Below are positions 10,521-21,963 of a stretch of 64,000 nt of DNA, piece by piece; within the stretch, counting starts at the first letter, position 1, and each line of letters begins with the position of its first letter. Source of the stretch: Tuctoria greenei (taxonomy: Eukaryota > Streptophyta > Magnoliopsida > Poales > Poaceae); contig JAYESD010000002.1 of NCBI GenBank assembly GCA_036927565.1, positions 80,847,735 through 80,911,734 on the forward strand, in the 5' to 3' direction. The notes beneath the pieces were generated by a model, which saw nothing but the letters and a program-made list of their open reading frames with translations, was not told the DNA's origin and made no database searches. Made by a program: the position numbers and the translations under genes.

Positions 10521-11436
10521 GTCTTGCACATCTGATTGCAACATTCAAAATTCACACATGCTTGCAAAAAACTCATCCTCCTCAAATTTTCCACAAATTA
10601 TTTTTGAAATTATTGAATCCTTGTGAATCATGGTCATAGTTTGATTGTTGATTGCTTACTGATCATATTTACAAAGATCTTTTGTGAAATGTAGTCCAAA
10701 AGGATCAAATCTCCACTCAAAACTCAATATATAGGAGTTTTAAGTCTTGGGACCGGACTAGTCCGCTCCTTGTACCAGACTAGTCCGGTGGTATGAGTTG
10801 TCCGAACCCAGTCCGGATGCCGGACAAGTCTGGGTCCTTGACCGGACTAGTCCGGCCCTTGGGGACTTAACCTCCCCAGGGTGCCCTCGACCTCTCCACT
10901 TCGTTTCAAACACTCTCTCTCCAAAAACGCTCGAAAACCGCCTCTCCAACGGCGATTTTTGAGTCCATCCACCAAATCTCGATTCCAATTGGTGGATTGA
11001 AGCCCCAAGGTGCTTAGGAACTTTTCTCCAAGCATTGGAGACCACTTCCTCTTCCACATTTCAACAAATCGAAGACTTGAAGAGGTATTCTTGACCTAAC
11101 TCCAAAATCCTTGGAATTCAATTCCTTTTGGTCCATTGATCAAAACTTCTTCACAAATGTTGTTGTATACATCAATGTGATAATGTAGCTCCATTTTTGT
11201 GGTAGGATCCGTAGTTTTTGCAAAATTTCCCTCGATTAGGGTTCTTACTGTGTGAACCGGACTAGTCTGGCCGCCGGGCGGACAAGTCCGACCTCGTGCG
11301 GACTAGTCCAGCCCTTGGGCGGACAAGTCTGGGTTACACAGTGAAAACCCTAACCTAGGCTGATCTTGTGAATTCTACCATTTTACCTTAACTTCCTTGA
11401 CTCATACACATTCCCTTGCTTCTCTTGTCAGCAATC
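10521..11436 (+). repeat. Element B pol-aORF spacer with palindrome motifs
   Basis: This noncoding stretch has the same layout as in A. A candidate hairpin lies at 10620-10676, CGGACTAGTCCG-type motifs at about 10752-10857 and 11257-11335, and a pyrimidine-rich run ending CAG (11430-11432) just before the aORF ATG. Confidence 0.7.
10620..10676 (+). other. Candidate hairpin at pol-aORF junction, element B
   Basis: The arms 10620-10636 and 10660-10676 pair with bulges and G-U wobbles around a loop containing GATTGTTGATTGCTTAC. The loop is almost the same as in A and E while the stem bases differ. Confidence 0.45.
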
Positions 11437-13058
11437 ATGTCGGACAATGAGTACGTTCCTCCAACTGACTCCGAGACTGAAGCGGAGAAGCAGGCTCTCT
11501 TTCGCCAGAAACAAAGAGAGGATCAAGAGATGGCTGTTGCGTACTTTGCCTCTCAGAGGGCAAAGAAGACGCAGCGTGAGGAGCACAACTCCACTGCTGC
11601 TGAGGCTGCCCCAAAGAGGAAGAGGCTTGTGACCTTGGGTGAGCAAGCCAAGTCCCAGGGGGAAAAATCCTCCAAAGATAAGGGAAAGGCCCCTGTTGAT
11701 GCTGCACCCAAGAAGAGGGTGACTGTGGCCAAGAAGGAAGCAAGCAAACTGAAGAAGGGTGCCCCACAACCCATTGGCCCCTTGAGGATGTCCTCTCCTG
11801 CACGGAACCCAAACCGTGCAGCTGCTTTTGATGTCAACATCTTCAAGGGCAAGCGGGCTGAGAAGGCACGCAAGTTGAGGAAGATAAATGTTTATCAGCG
11901 TGACAGGAGCACAGTGGATCCCCGGTTCTGGTGTGACTTCCACTGCGACTACTACAGGACGGTCTATATGACCAAGCAAACTCCTGTCACGGATGCTCAA
12001 TGGATCGACTGGGATTACATGGCCCAGAAAGGTCATCAAGCCTTCAATGCTGTGATTGAGGCTGTCGAGAGGCATGGTCTGAAGAAGCTTATGGCTTTTC
12101 AGTATGACTGGAATGTGGAGGTCATCACTCAGTTCTACTCCACCCTTTACTTCCACACCGATGGGGACAAGAGGATCACTGGATGACCCATGGAGAGCAG
12201 TACTCTACCACCTTTTGGGTGTTTGCTCAGTTGCTTGACTTGGAGGATCAACTGGATAATGAGATAATCATCTCCAATCTGAAGCCAGTTGATTGGGACA
12301 CATTGGAGTACATGTATCCAAGCCATGGTCAATATGAGGCTGGGCACATCAGAAATATCAAGCCCTTCTATAGTGTGCTCAATCGGGTCCTCAGAAAGAC
12401 AATTGCCTCCAAGGATGGAGATGCGGGGATCATCCAAGGCAATTTGAGGCAATTAATGGTCCTCATTGATGGAGATGTCCGTTTCAATGTGGTGGACTAT
12501 ATCTTTGATGACATCTTCAACATCTCTCACACCCCCAAACGATCATGTGGATACGCTTCATACATTATGTACATGATCGAGAAGGTCTCCGGGCTCACAT
12601 TCAAGATAGATATCATTCACCGGAGGCTTCGACCACAACTCCCTCCTCCGGAGCCAGCTGCCCCTCGGAGGAAGAATGCGGATCCTCCCGCTTCTTCCTC
12701 TCGCTTCGTGCCATCTCCTCCACATCCTGTGCCTTCAACACAATGCGGAAGCGGCTTCTTCAAGTGCTTCAAATCTCTCTTTTCTTCGTGCCGAAAGACG
12801 GAAATTCGGCAACATCGCATGGAGCGTCGCAATGAGAAGTATCTCAAAGCGATGTGCGACAAGTTGGACATCCCTATGTCCCCCACCGAGGAGAGCGATG
12901 GTGAGCTCACCTCCTTTCCCGAGTTCACTGCCGAAGAGCTTGCTGATTTTGGAGAAGCTGGAACTTCCATCGCGGCCCCGACCGAGGATCCGGAGGCCAC
13001 GAAAAGCGCCAGTGAGCCCCAAGGCGACAATGATGACTCCTACTCCGACAATGAGTAG
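11437..13058 (+). pseudogene. Element B additional ORF, one-base deletion
   Basis: The ATG is at 11437 (SDNEYVPPTDSE). The frame runs to a TGA at 12184-12186 and the rest follows in the next frame to 13058. Comparison with A (VTWMTHGS) shows a one-base loss near 12179, where ITWMTHGE should read through. The layout matches A: acidic start, long Lys-rich region, core (KINVYQRD, RFWCDFHCDYY, WMTHGEQY, SCGYAS), Pro/Ser-rich linker, basic SCRKTEIRQHRM segment and acidic tail ending SDNE. It is more diverged from A than D is. No membrane segment is seen and the function is unknown. Confidence 0.78.
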
Positions 13059-13106
13059 TCCTAAGGGCTCTTCCTCTCTTCTTTTCCTTTTTGGTGTCTT
13101 GATGCC

Positions 13107-13119
13107 AAAGGGGGAGAGA
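13107..13119 (+). other. First polypurine tract, element B
   Basis: AAAGGGGGAGAGA follows the conserved TTTTTGGTGTCTTGATGCC, about 450 bp before the LTR. Confidence 0.65.
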
Positions 13120-13404
13120 TAGCGAGGAGATAGCTTGATGGGCTCTTAGATCGAGGGGGAGAGACATAGAGGGAGAGATGAAAGGAGGAGAGATAAAATA
13201 GATTGATGTTGATGTATGAAAGTATTGATCTATGTTGGACTTATGTTTTAAAACTCATTTCAAGTTGTATTGTAAGACTTAATCTATGTATTCAAGTATT
13301 CATGTGTCTTGCCTAAATTTGTGATGTGTTGCCTCATTTTAATGTCTACTTTGCATAATCATTGTCTTATCACACTTTATTAACACATCACTTAGGCACC
13401 CCAC

Positions 13405-13494
13405 CATAACATGTATATGTATGAGAACTCTCTCCATCTCTTTACTAATGATGCATACATTGAGGGGGAGTCACTCATACAAATACATGTTATG
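13405..13494 (+). other. Candidate hairpin between PPTs, element B
   Basis: The 21-nt arms 13405-13425 and 13474-13494 pair with one mismatch. The stem sequence is largely different from those of A, D and E although the position is the same. The loop contains another purine run, GAGGGGGAG (13462-13470). Confidence 0.6.
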
Positions 13495-13533
13495 AAAACA
13501 AATTATTAACCTTATTGTTGAAGTCTTAATGTG

Positions 13534-13609
13534 TTGTCATCAATTCACCAAAAAGGGGGAGATTGAAAGTGCATCTAGGCATTCCCGTGGGTTTTGGACG
13601 ATTGATGAC
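13534..13609 (+). other. Second PPT and LTR start within an inverted repeat, element B
   Basis: The PPT AAAAAAGGGGGAGAT-like tract (13550-13563) lies next to LTR start TGAAAG (13564). Arms 13534-13553 and 13592-13609 are complementary, with three central mismatches. Confidence 0.55.
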
Positions 13610-14216
13610 GACAATTAAGAGGCTAATGAGCTAAGTTGATCCTAAGCACAGGTACAAGGATTGAAATGAGATGAAAACTCTCAAAAAGGAAAAGGAGAAA
13701 ACGAGCGTCAAAGACTCAAGCATAGAAATTAGGGTTTCTATGGTATTGAGTTTATATGAGCTGTATCATGTGAGAGGGTGGTTGTATCATGTGCATTGAG
13801 ATCATACCAAGAGGCTCAAAGTGGTGGTTTAGAGAAAAACCTAAGTGAGAAGCCCAAAATGAGAAAAACTCTAGGAGGCTGCACTAGTCCGGGCCTCTGG
13901 GCCAGACTAGTCCGGCGATGGCAGACAAGTCTGTTTTTGGACAGACCAAACGTCACTGGAGTCTCCCCGAGGGATTTTGGAGCTAAGTCCGAGAAGTCCG
14001 ATCTTGTCCGTTTTTGGACGGACCAAAGCTCTCTGGAGTAGTCCGAACTTTTCCGTTTGGGCACGGACTTGTCCGTTTGGGACTTAGTGTGACAAACCGA
14101 GAGAAAACCCTAGGGGGCCGGACTAGTCCACCCCTGTGTACAGACTAGTCCAGACGAACCCAGTAGAGTCCGTTTTGGGATGGACCAAGTGGTTCTGTTC
14201 CACTTCGGACTAGTCC
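13564..14216 (+). repeat. 3' LTR of element B, first part
   Basis: The LTR starts TGAAAGTGCATCTAGG. It contains many CGGACTAGTCCG-type motifs and is cut at 14216 by gypsy C inside such a motif. The first 5-bp copy AGTCC (14212-14216) is the C target duplication. The LTR resumes at 24693. Confidence 0.85.
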
Positions 14217-17037
14217 TGTAACACCCTCATTTTCATGCATCATGCCTTGCATACACTCATATACATGTTTAACATTAACGCACATCAGGAGGAACAAGTT
14301 TAAAATTTGATTTGGAGCATTTAAAATCGATTTGGAGCAAAACCGCACTTAAAACGCAGGAAGTGCGGACTAGTCCGATTTTACTGAGGACTAGTCCGAT
14401 TTCTCTCTGACTAAAAACGGACTTGTCCGATTTTGTGCGGACTAGTCCGATATTCCATGAATTCTTGAAAATTTGCTAAGTCCCTGGACTTTTCCGGACT
14501 AGTCCGGTGTTCCAGCGGACTTGTCCGTTTTTCCTCTCTGTTCAAATTCAGACTTGTCCGATGTTTGGCCAGACTTGTCCGATTTTCTCTCTAGACGACT
14601 TCGGACTAGTCCGTTCCTGTCCGGACTTGTCCGATATTTCGTGACTTCGAGTTGATCTTCTGTTTTACGGCTTGTTTCTTGGGTTTCACGTTAAGTGGGC
14701 CTAGGGATGTCGTGCCCAACTCTTTTAGAGCCCATGTGGGACTCTAAACCGGCCTCTACTCATCCCAAACTCGAAATCCATCTAACCCCTCCACCTCTAT
14801 ATAAACAGCCCCACCCCTTGGTTTGACATCTATTTGCCACTTTTCCACCCACCCAAACCCTAGTTCGTGGGGAGCCACCATCAAGGAGGGAGGAGAAGAT
14901 CCCAAGCAAGAAGAAGAAGAGGAGTAAATGAAGAAGGATCAAGATCTACACCAAGTTTCGTCCTTCACCACCAATTCATCTCCAAGTTCATCACCAATCC
15001 TAGATCATCAAGATCCAAGTGTTACCTCCAAGTTTCTTGATTCATTGGAGTTCTAAACACCCGGTATACCTTCTATTCTCTTTTCCTTACGAGAATTCAA
15101 CCCCTAATCTCCGAATTTACGTCGATCTAGAAAACCCTAATCTGCTGATCTCGTGAAGTGCGAACTTGTCCGGTCCCTAGCGGACTAGTCTGATCTTTCT
15201 GGTTAAATTGTGTTGAATTAATTCTAAAATTTGATCTAATCAACTCCAAACCTGTATAAACTTGTTAAAATCTATTAGAACTAGTTAGTGATCATTAAAA
15301 GCAATCTATTAACAAGTTCTACCTTGCATTTGCATTAATCATGCATGTCATGTCATATTGAGTAATATTTGTGCACTCTTTGATTGTGTTTCTGGTCTTG
15401 TATGTTTATTGTGTGGATTAGACAAATTTGCGCTAGAAATTGCCGCGGAGGATCTATAGCGCCTAGAGTTTGAAGGCTTTGACCCTAATCAACCGCAAGA
15501 GCAAGGCAGTGTCCTTGAAGCATATTGATCCTGTTTTAAAATAAATGTTTTGTTTGCAAAACTGCATGCTTGAGTCAATTTTGATGGGAATCCTATGGTA
15601 GGAAGTTTACTAGATTTGTTAAACCACCCTTTTCACCTGGAATATATGGTATAGAGTCGAGAAGGGCTTTTTACCTTTTGCTTCGCTCAATCAACTGGGA
15701 TGGAAACCAATTATACAACTCAATTTAAATAAGCATGGATGAGATTATGGTTAACATGAACTGGTTAAATATGATATGGTAATGGGTGATCTAAGCAAGC
15801 CTGGTATGTGGATGGGTTGGATGTTATGGTGGTTTGCTTGCTTTAGATCTAAGGACCGGTTCATGCGAGAATAAGCCAGGATTACAGTGCCACCATGAGG
15901 CCAAGTATGGGTGCCGCGTAGCTGATTAATTAGGGCTTTGCTAGTGCTATTTGGACCATTAAGGATGCTCGGGGAAGGGGTAGTCGGATTGGGTTTGTTG
16001 ATGATTGGTAGGACTACCCTGGGATCCGAATGGCTCAAGAGGGGGCCCTTGGTTGAAGATGTGCTCTGCGAGAGACATCGCCACCGGTGAAACCTCAGTG
16101 GGGTCTGAATAGGCTAGTAATCCCTTTGTAAAGGCTATTTTGTGATCTCTTGGCCACACACCGACTGAAGTGTGTAATATGACCGACAGGTCATGGGCAT
16201 AAGGGAGATTCTTAGTCACCGAAAGGTGATGAAATCACGAACACGTGGGTAAAGAGGTACAAACTCTGCAGAGTGTTAAATAAAACTATCATGATAGCCG
16301 TGCTCCCGGTTATGAGCACCTGGACAACTTCCATGATTAGAGGGAAATTGGAATTTTGGATGGTTATGGTTTGGTAATGGTTATGGATGGTTATGGATTA
16401 ATTTCTGGTATTGAATATGGTTATTGACAATGGTAAAATCTGGAATTATTGATGATGGTAGTGAATTCAGATTGGTATTATGGTATTACTTATGATTATG
16501 ATGGGTTTACTTCATATACATATAATATATATATATATATATTGCTTTTCAAATGTTTTAATGTACTTTTCAGCACTTTGCCATTATTATTGTCGTCATT
16601 TGAATAAGCCACATGTCATACTTTCCACACTTGCTGAGCACGACATGTACTCACTCTTGCAATCCCCCCAACAGTTGCAGGTCAGGATTGGGAGGTTAAT
16701 GGTGATAATGCAGAGTTCTAGGCCGTGTCTACCGTCAGCTTTGCCTGTGGTGTTATTGGAGTTGCGCTATACCCTATTGCTTATGCTGCCTAGCTGTTTA
16801 GTTTGCTTAGTTTGCTTAATTAGTTTATTTCCGCTGCATTAGTTGAACTTGTCATTAATATTCATTAGAGCTTGTATTCGAGGATAATTTGGTTTGTGTA
16901 ATAAAATTTGGTTAATTAATTTTGTCCTGTGGTAATTTTCTGTATACACTTTTGTGATTGCACTCGTGTATGTGTGATGAACATCCTGGGCACACATATG
17001 CGTTAGCTTGGTTCATTTTTCGGAACCGGGCGTCACA
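14217..17037 (+). repeat. 5' LTR of element C
   Basis: The LTR is 2,821 bp, TGTAAC to GTCACA. U3 carries CGGACTAGTCCG and CGGACTTGTCCG motifs at about 14365-14640 and two degenerate copies near 15165-15190. A TATA box lies at 14798-14805. An (AT)n run lies near 16526, longer than in the 3' LTR, as does a GGTTATGG-type repeat near 16360-16420. It should act as promoter. Confidence 0.93.
14798..14805 (+). promoter_or_regulatory. TATA box in element C 5' LTR
   Basis: TATATAAA is followed by CAGCCCCACCCC, about 160 bp downstream of the motif cluster. The copy in the 3' LTR is at 22456-22463. Confidence 0.65.
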
Positions 17038-17040
17038 GAT

Positions 17041-17052
17041 TGGTATCAGAGC
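17041..17052 (+). other. Primer-binding site of element C
   Basis: TGGTATCAGAGC lies three bases after the 5' LTR and matches the complement of the plant initiator tRNA-Met 3' end, the usual minus-strand primer. Confidence 0.85.
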
Positions 17053-17308
17053 CACAGGTTGACCGTAGGATGCATCCTAGATAGAATGGACACTTTAGAG
17101 CACATATGAACACTCAGGAATCGATGTGTTTTTGCTTGGAGTGCTGTTTGCTATATATATTGGTTGCTTGTGTGCTTAATATAGGATTTTGGGGTGCTTT
17201 AGAATTGCCATGTCCACCTAGGCTAGTATAGCTAGTTGATTAGCTTCATATCCCTTGATGTATATAGTTGGGGACGTTCTCTAATTCTTACCTATTGCTT
17301 TTCTTCAG

Positions 17309-18540
17309 ATGGTGAGGACTTGCAACCAGTGGGATGGCAATAATGAGGAGGAGGACAATGGAGTACCAAAGAACAACATTGGACAATGATCTACTCAGGG
17401 AGCTATCAACATTGAGCAGCTTTTGGCTACGCAAAACCAGCTCATGCAGACCATGATACAAATAATGGGACAGCTGCAGGCTGGCAATATCAACAATCAG
17501 CCCCACATGCCTCCACCGCCACCCCCACCCCCTCATAACCGATTGGGAGAGTTTATGAGGACTAGGCCACCAACCTTTGCTCAAGCCGCTGACTCCATGG
17601 ATGCGGATGATTGGCTTAAGTCTGTGGAGAAGAAGCTAGCTATTGCCCAATGCAGTGAGTGGGAGAAGGTCTTGTTTGCTTCTCATCGACTAGTTGGAGC
17701 AGTTGCAGATTGGTGGGATGCTTATTACAATGCTCATGAGAACCAAGAGAGAATTACTTGGGCCGAATTCAAGGAGAATTTTTGTTCTCATTATGTGCCG
17801 GAGGGTGTTATGATTTTGAAGAGGAAAGAATTTGAGAATTTAAGGCAAGGAAAATCAAGCGTGAGTGAATATCTCAATAAGTTCACTCAACTCTCAAGGT
17901 ATGCACCTGAGGATGTGAGTCGGGACAGCCGGAAACAATACTTGTTCATGAGGGGCTTGAACAAGAGATCCAAGTGCAATTGCTCAATTGTGATTATGTC
18001 AGTTTCCAGAAGCTTGTGGACAAAGCAATTGTGGTTGAGAACAAGATCCGTGAGATGGAGCAAGAAATCAAGAGGAAGGCGCCATATCAAGGACAACAAC
18101 AAGGAAATAATGTGCGCCCTCGCTTTGCGCCGCCCAATGCGCCTCATTACAACTCCTCTATTCCTGCTCAGCGCCCTAGTTATGTACCACACCCAACTCA
18201 GTTTGTGCAGCAGCGCCCTGTCATGCAAGCACCTAGGCCTCCGATGCCTTATGCGCCACGTGCTGATTTTCCTGGAGCCAATGCTCAAAACCAAGCTCGT
18301 CCCAATAATTCTGGTGGAGTTAAGAAGTGCTATACTTATGGAGAAGCTGGACACTTTGCGCATCAATGTCCTAAGTCAGGCCTTGGTCAAGGAAGCAATG
18401 CACCAAGGCAAAACCCAAGACCCAATGGAGGACAACCACAAGGAAACCGTGGACAACAGAATTTTGCTCGTGGCAACGTGAACCATGTCTCTACGGAGGA
18501 TGCTCAACAAGCGGATGACGTGGTCATTGGTATGTTTCTC
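17309..18540 (+). pseudogene. Element C gag
   Basis: The likely ATG is 17309 (VRTCNQWDGN), with an in-frame TGA at 17387-17389. The retrotransposon gag domain follows (DADDWLKSVEKKL, WAEFKENFCSHY, KRKEFENLRQG). A one-base deletion near 17963 shifts the frame, which then reads QLLNCDYVSFQKLVDKA. The single zinc knuckle at about 18328 reads CYTYGEAGHFAHQC: the second Cys is Tyr (TAT at 18337-18339), which should abolish zinc binding. Gag packages RNA in particles. Confidence 0.85.
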
Positions 18541-21500
18541 GCAAACTCCAACCCCGCGACTATGTTATTTGATTCTGGAGCATCGCATTCATTCATTGCA
18601 TCGAAGTATGTTGCCAAGTATAGTTTGCCTATCTCTCATATGAAGTTTACTCTATTGGTTAAGTCTCCTGGATGATAGATGAGGACAAATATAGTATGTC
18701 CAAAAGTGAGCCTTAGAATAAGGGGGGTAGACTTCTCCGCCAACCTCATTGTTTTGGAGTCTCAAGGGTTGGATATTATACTTGGTATGGACTGGTTGAG
18801 GAAGCACAATGGAGTTATTGAGTGTGCCACGAAGACGGTGAAGTTGACCAACGAAGAAGGGATCGCCGTAGAATTTGAAGCATCTCAAACCGCACCGAAG
18901 CAATTGGAGTTGAATCATATGGACGGTGCCGCAATTGAGGAGATTCCGGTGGTGTGTGAATTTTTGGATGTTTTTCCGGACGAGTTGCCAGGTATGCCAC
19001 TCGATCGAGACATTGAGTTGGTTATTGATTTAATACCTGGAACTGCACCTATAGCTAAGAGGCCGTATAGGATGCCTCCTATGGAATTAGCGGAGCTCAA
19101 GAAACAAATTCAAGAGCAACTAGAGAAAGGTTTTATTCGCCCTAGTTCTTCACCTTGGGGAGCGCCTGTGCTATTTGTGGACAAGAAGGATGAATCCCAA
19201 AGGATGTGCGTGGATTACCGAGCTCTCAACGAGGTAACAATCAAGAACAAGTACACCTTGCCCCATATAGAGGATTTGTTTGATCAGATGAAGGGTGCTT
19301 TTGTCTTCTCTAAGATTGACTTGAGGTCGGGATACTTTCAAATGAAGATTAGACCATCGGACATACCCAAGACAGCTTTTAGGACACGGTATGAATCTTA
19401 TGAGTACACCGTGATGTCATTTGGATTGACAAATGCGCCTGCCTACTTTATGTACCTCATGAATAAGGTCTTCATGGAGTACTTGGACAAGTTTGTCGTG
19501 GTGTTTATTGATGACATTATGATCTACTCGAAGGATGAGAAGGAACATGAGGAACACTTGAGGCTTACGTTGCAGAAATTGAGGGAGCATTAATTGTATG
19601 CCAAGTTCAACAAGTGTCAGTTTTGGCTGAGAGAGGTGTCGTTTTTGGGTCATATAATTTCAGGAGGAGGAGTATCGGTTGACCCCGGAAAAGTGAGAGA
19701 CGTGTTGAAGTGGGAACCGCCACAAAATGTCAAGGAAATAAGGAGTTTTCTTAGGATGGCTGGATATTACCGTAGATTCATCAAGGACTTTTCCAAGATA
19801 GCCAAGCCTATGACAGAGTTGCTAATGAAGGGAAAGGCGTTCCAATGGACTGAAGCTTGTCAGAATAGTTTTGAGGAGTTGAAGAAGAGGTTGACAACAG
19901 CCCCAGTTTTGGTACTGCCGGATGTGAGCAAGAGTTTTGATATATATTGCGATGCATCGAGACAAGGACTTGGATGTGTATTGATGCAAGAAGGTCAAGT
20001 GGTCGCCTATGCATCAAGACAATTGAAGAAACATGAGCAGAATTACCCCATGCATGATCTTGAACTAGCAGCCATTGTACACGCATTGAAGATTTAGAGA
20101 CACTATATTCTTGGACATAGGTGTGAAATTTATACATATCATAAGAGTTTGAAGTATATTTTCACACAAACGGATCTGAACTTGAGGAAACGGAGATGGT
20201 TGGAGCTCATCAAGGATTATGATTTGGGGATCAACTATCACCCGGGAAAAGCCAACGTAGTGGCCGATGCTTTGAGTAGAAAAGGAGTAAGTCATCAACT
20301 CAAGGTTCGAGAGTTACCATCCGAGTTATGCAAGGAGTTTGAACGGTTGAACCTCGGGTTTGTAAATGAGATGGAGATGATGGAATTAAACCCAACCTTG
20401 GAACAAGAAATTCGAGAGGCACAAACCATAGATGAGGAGATCAAGGAAATTAAGGACAGGACCGAAGAAGGGAGAGAATTCAGATTTGATGAAGACGAAC
20501 ATGGTACCTTATGGCTTGGAAAGAGGATCGTTGTGCCTAATGTAAAGCATATTCGGGAGACAATATTAAAGGAGGCACATGACTCGCCTTACTCAATTCA
20601 TCCCGGTTGTACGAAGATGTACAAAGACTTGAAGGCTTGCTATTGGTGGGATAGCATGAAAAAGGACATAGGTGAATATGTGGCATTGTGTGATGTGTGT
20701 GAACGAGTCAAGGCGGAACATAAAAGGCCAGCTGGACTATTACAACCATTAAAGATTCTGGAATGGAAGTGGGAAGAAATTGATATGGACTTCATAGTTG
20801 GGTTACCACATACTCAGTCCGGGTATGACTCAATTTGGGTAATTGTGGATCGCTTAACCAAGTCGGCTCATTTTGTCCCTGTGAAGACCAAATATACAGC
20901 TGCACGATTGGCCGAAATATACATGGAGCATATTGTGTGTCAACATGGAGTCCCTAAGAAGATAGTCTCGAATAGAGGTTCTCAATTTACCTCCAGATTT
21001 TGGCAAAAATTGCATGAAGCTTTGGGGACGAGGTTGAACTTTAGTTCAGCATATCATCCTCAAACGGATGGACAAACTGAGAGGAACAATCAGATTTTGG
21101 AGGACATGTTAAAAGCTTGTGCTTTGAAGCATGGGAAAAGTTGGGACAAAAGCTTGCCATACGCGGAATTTTCATACAACAATAGTTACCAAGCAAGTTT
21201 GAAGATGTCACCGTATGAAGCACTTTATGGGAGGAAGTGTAGGACACCTTTATTCTGGAATGAGGCAGGAGAAACTCAAGTATTTGGTCCGGATGTGTTG
21301 CAAGAAGCCGAAAAGCAAGTCCAAATAATTCGTGAAAACTTGAGGGCTGCCCAATCAAGGCAAAAAGGCTATGCGGACAATAGGAGAAGGAAATTAGCCT
21401 TTGAAGTGGGGGATTTTGTTTACCTCAAGGTGTCACCAATGAGAGGTCATAAGAGGTTTAACATAAGGGGTAAGCTCGCACCTCGTTATATTGGACCATT

Positions 21501-21963
21501 CAAGATTTTGGACAAAAGAGGAGAAGTAGCGTATAAGTTGGAGATGCCAGCCCATCTTTCAGACGTGCATGATGTCTTTCATGTTTCCCAGCTCAAGAAG
21601 TGTTTGAGAGTACCGGAAGAGCAAGTGCCAATGGAAGAATTGGAACTAGAGGAAGATTTGACTTATGCCGAACAACCGGTCAAAATCTTGGAATCCAAGG
21701 AGAGAGTCACAAGGAACAAGGTTATTAGATGGTGTAAAGTTCAATGGAAGCACCACACAGAAAAAGAAGCGACGTGGGAATTGGAGAATGATCTCAAGAA
21801 GGATTTTCCCTATCTCTTCTCTTCCACGTCGAATCTCGAGGGCGAGATTCATTTTAAGGGGGGTAGGTTTGTAACACCCTCATTTTCATGCATCATGCAT
21901 TGCATACACTCATATACATGTTTAACATTAACCCACATCAGGAGGAACAAGTTTAAAATTTGA
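18541..21963 (+). pseudogene. Element C pol: protease, RT, RNase H, integrase, chromodomain
   Basis: Order seen: protease LFDSGASHSF (DSG 18571-18579); adjacent stops TGA TAG at 18673-18678; RT with KRPYRMPP, YFQMKIR and FIDD (19504-19515); stop TAA 19591-19593; RNase H IYCDASRQG; stop TAG 20095-20097 in place of Trp; integrase zinc domain (HPGCTKMY, CDVCERVK), core with DMDFIVGLP, and QTERNNQ. The expected second catalytic Asp is Asn (SNRGSQF, codon 20971-20973), a G-to-A change. A GPF module (IGPFKIL) and a chromodomain-like end (VQWKHHTEKEATWE) follow. The frame runs past the PPT into the LTR and stops at 21963. Confidence 0.9.
21856..21866 (+). other. Polypurine tract of element C
   Basis: AAGGGGGGTAG lies just before the 3' LTR start at 21870. 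It primes plus-strand DNA and overlaps the end of the pol frame. Confidence 0.7.

Noticed and set aside
11428..12156. Long minus-strand open frame opposite the B aORF
   Set aside because: It is the antisense shadow of the conserved plus-strand aORF and has no start context or family match of its own.
15751..16219. Minus-strand open frames shared between the C LTRs and (on the plus strand) the solo LTR (52611-52973)
   Set aside because: They recur only because the LTR sequence recurs. They are short, lie antisense to the element, and have no domain.
17041..17052. Initiator tRNA gene
   Set aside because: Only the 12-base primer-binding site is present and no tRNA cloverleaf follows. The same holds for 30559, 56377 and 61851.
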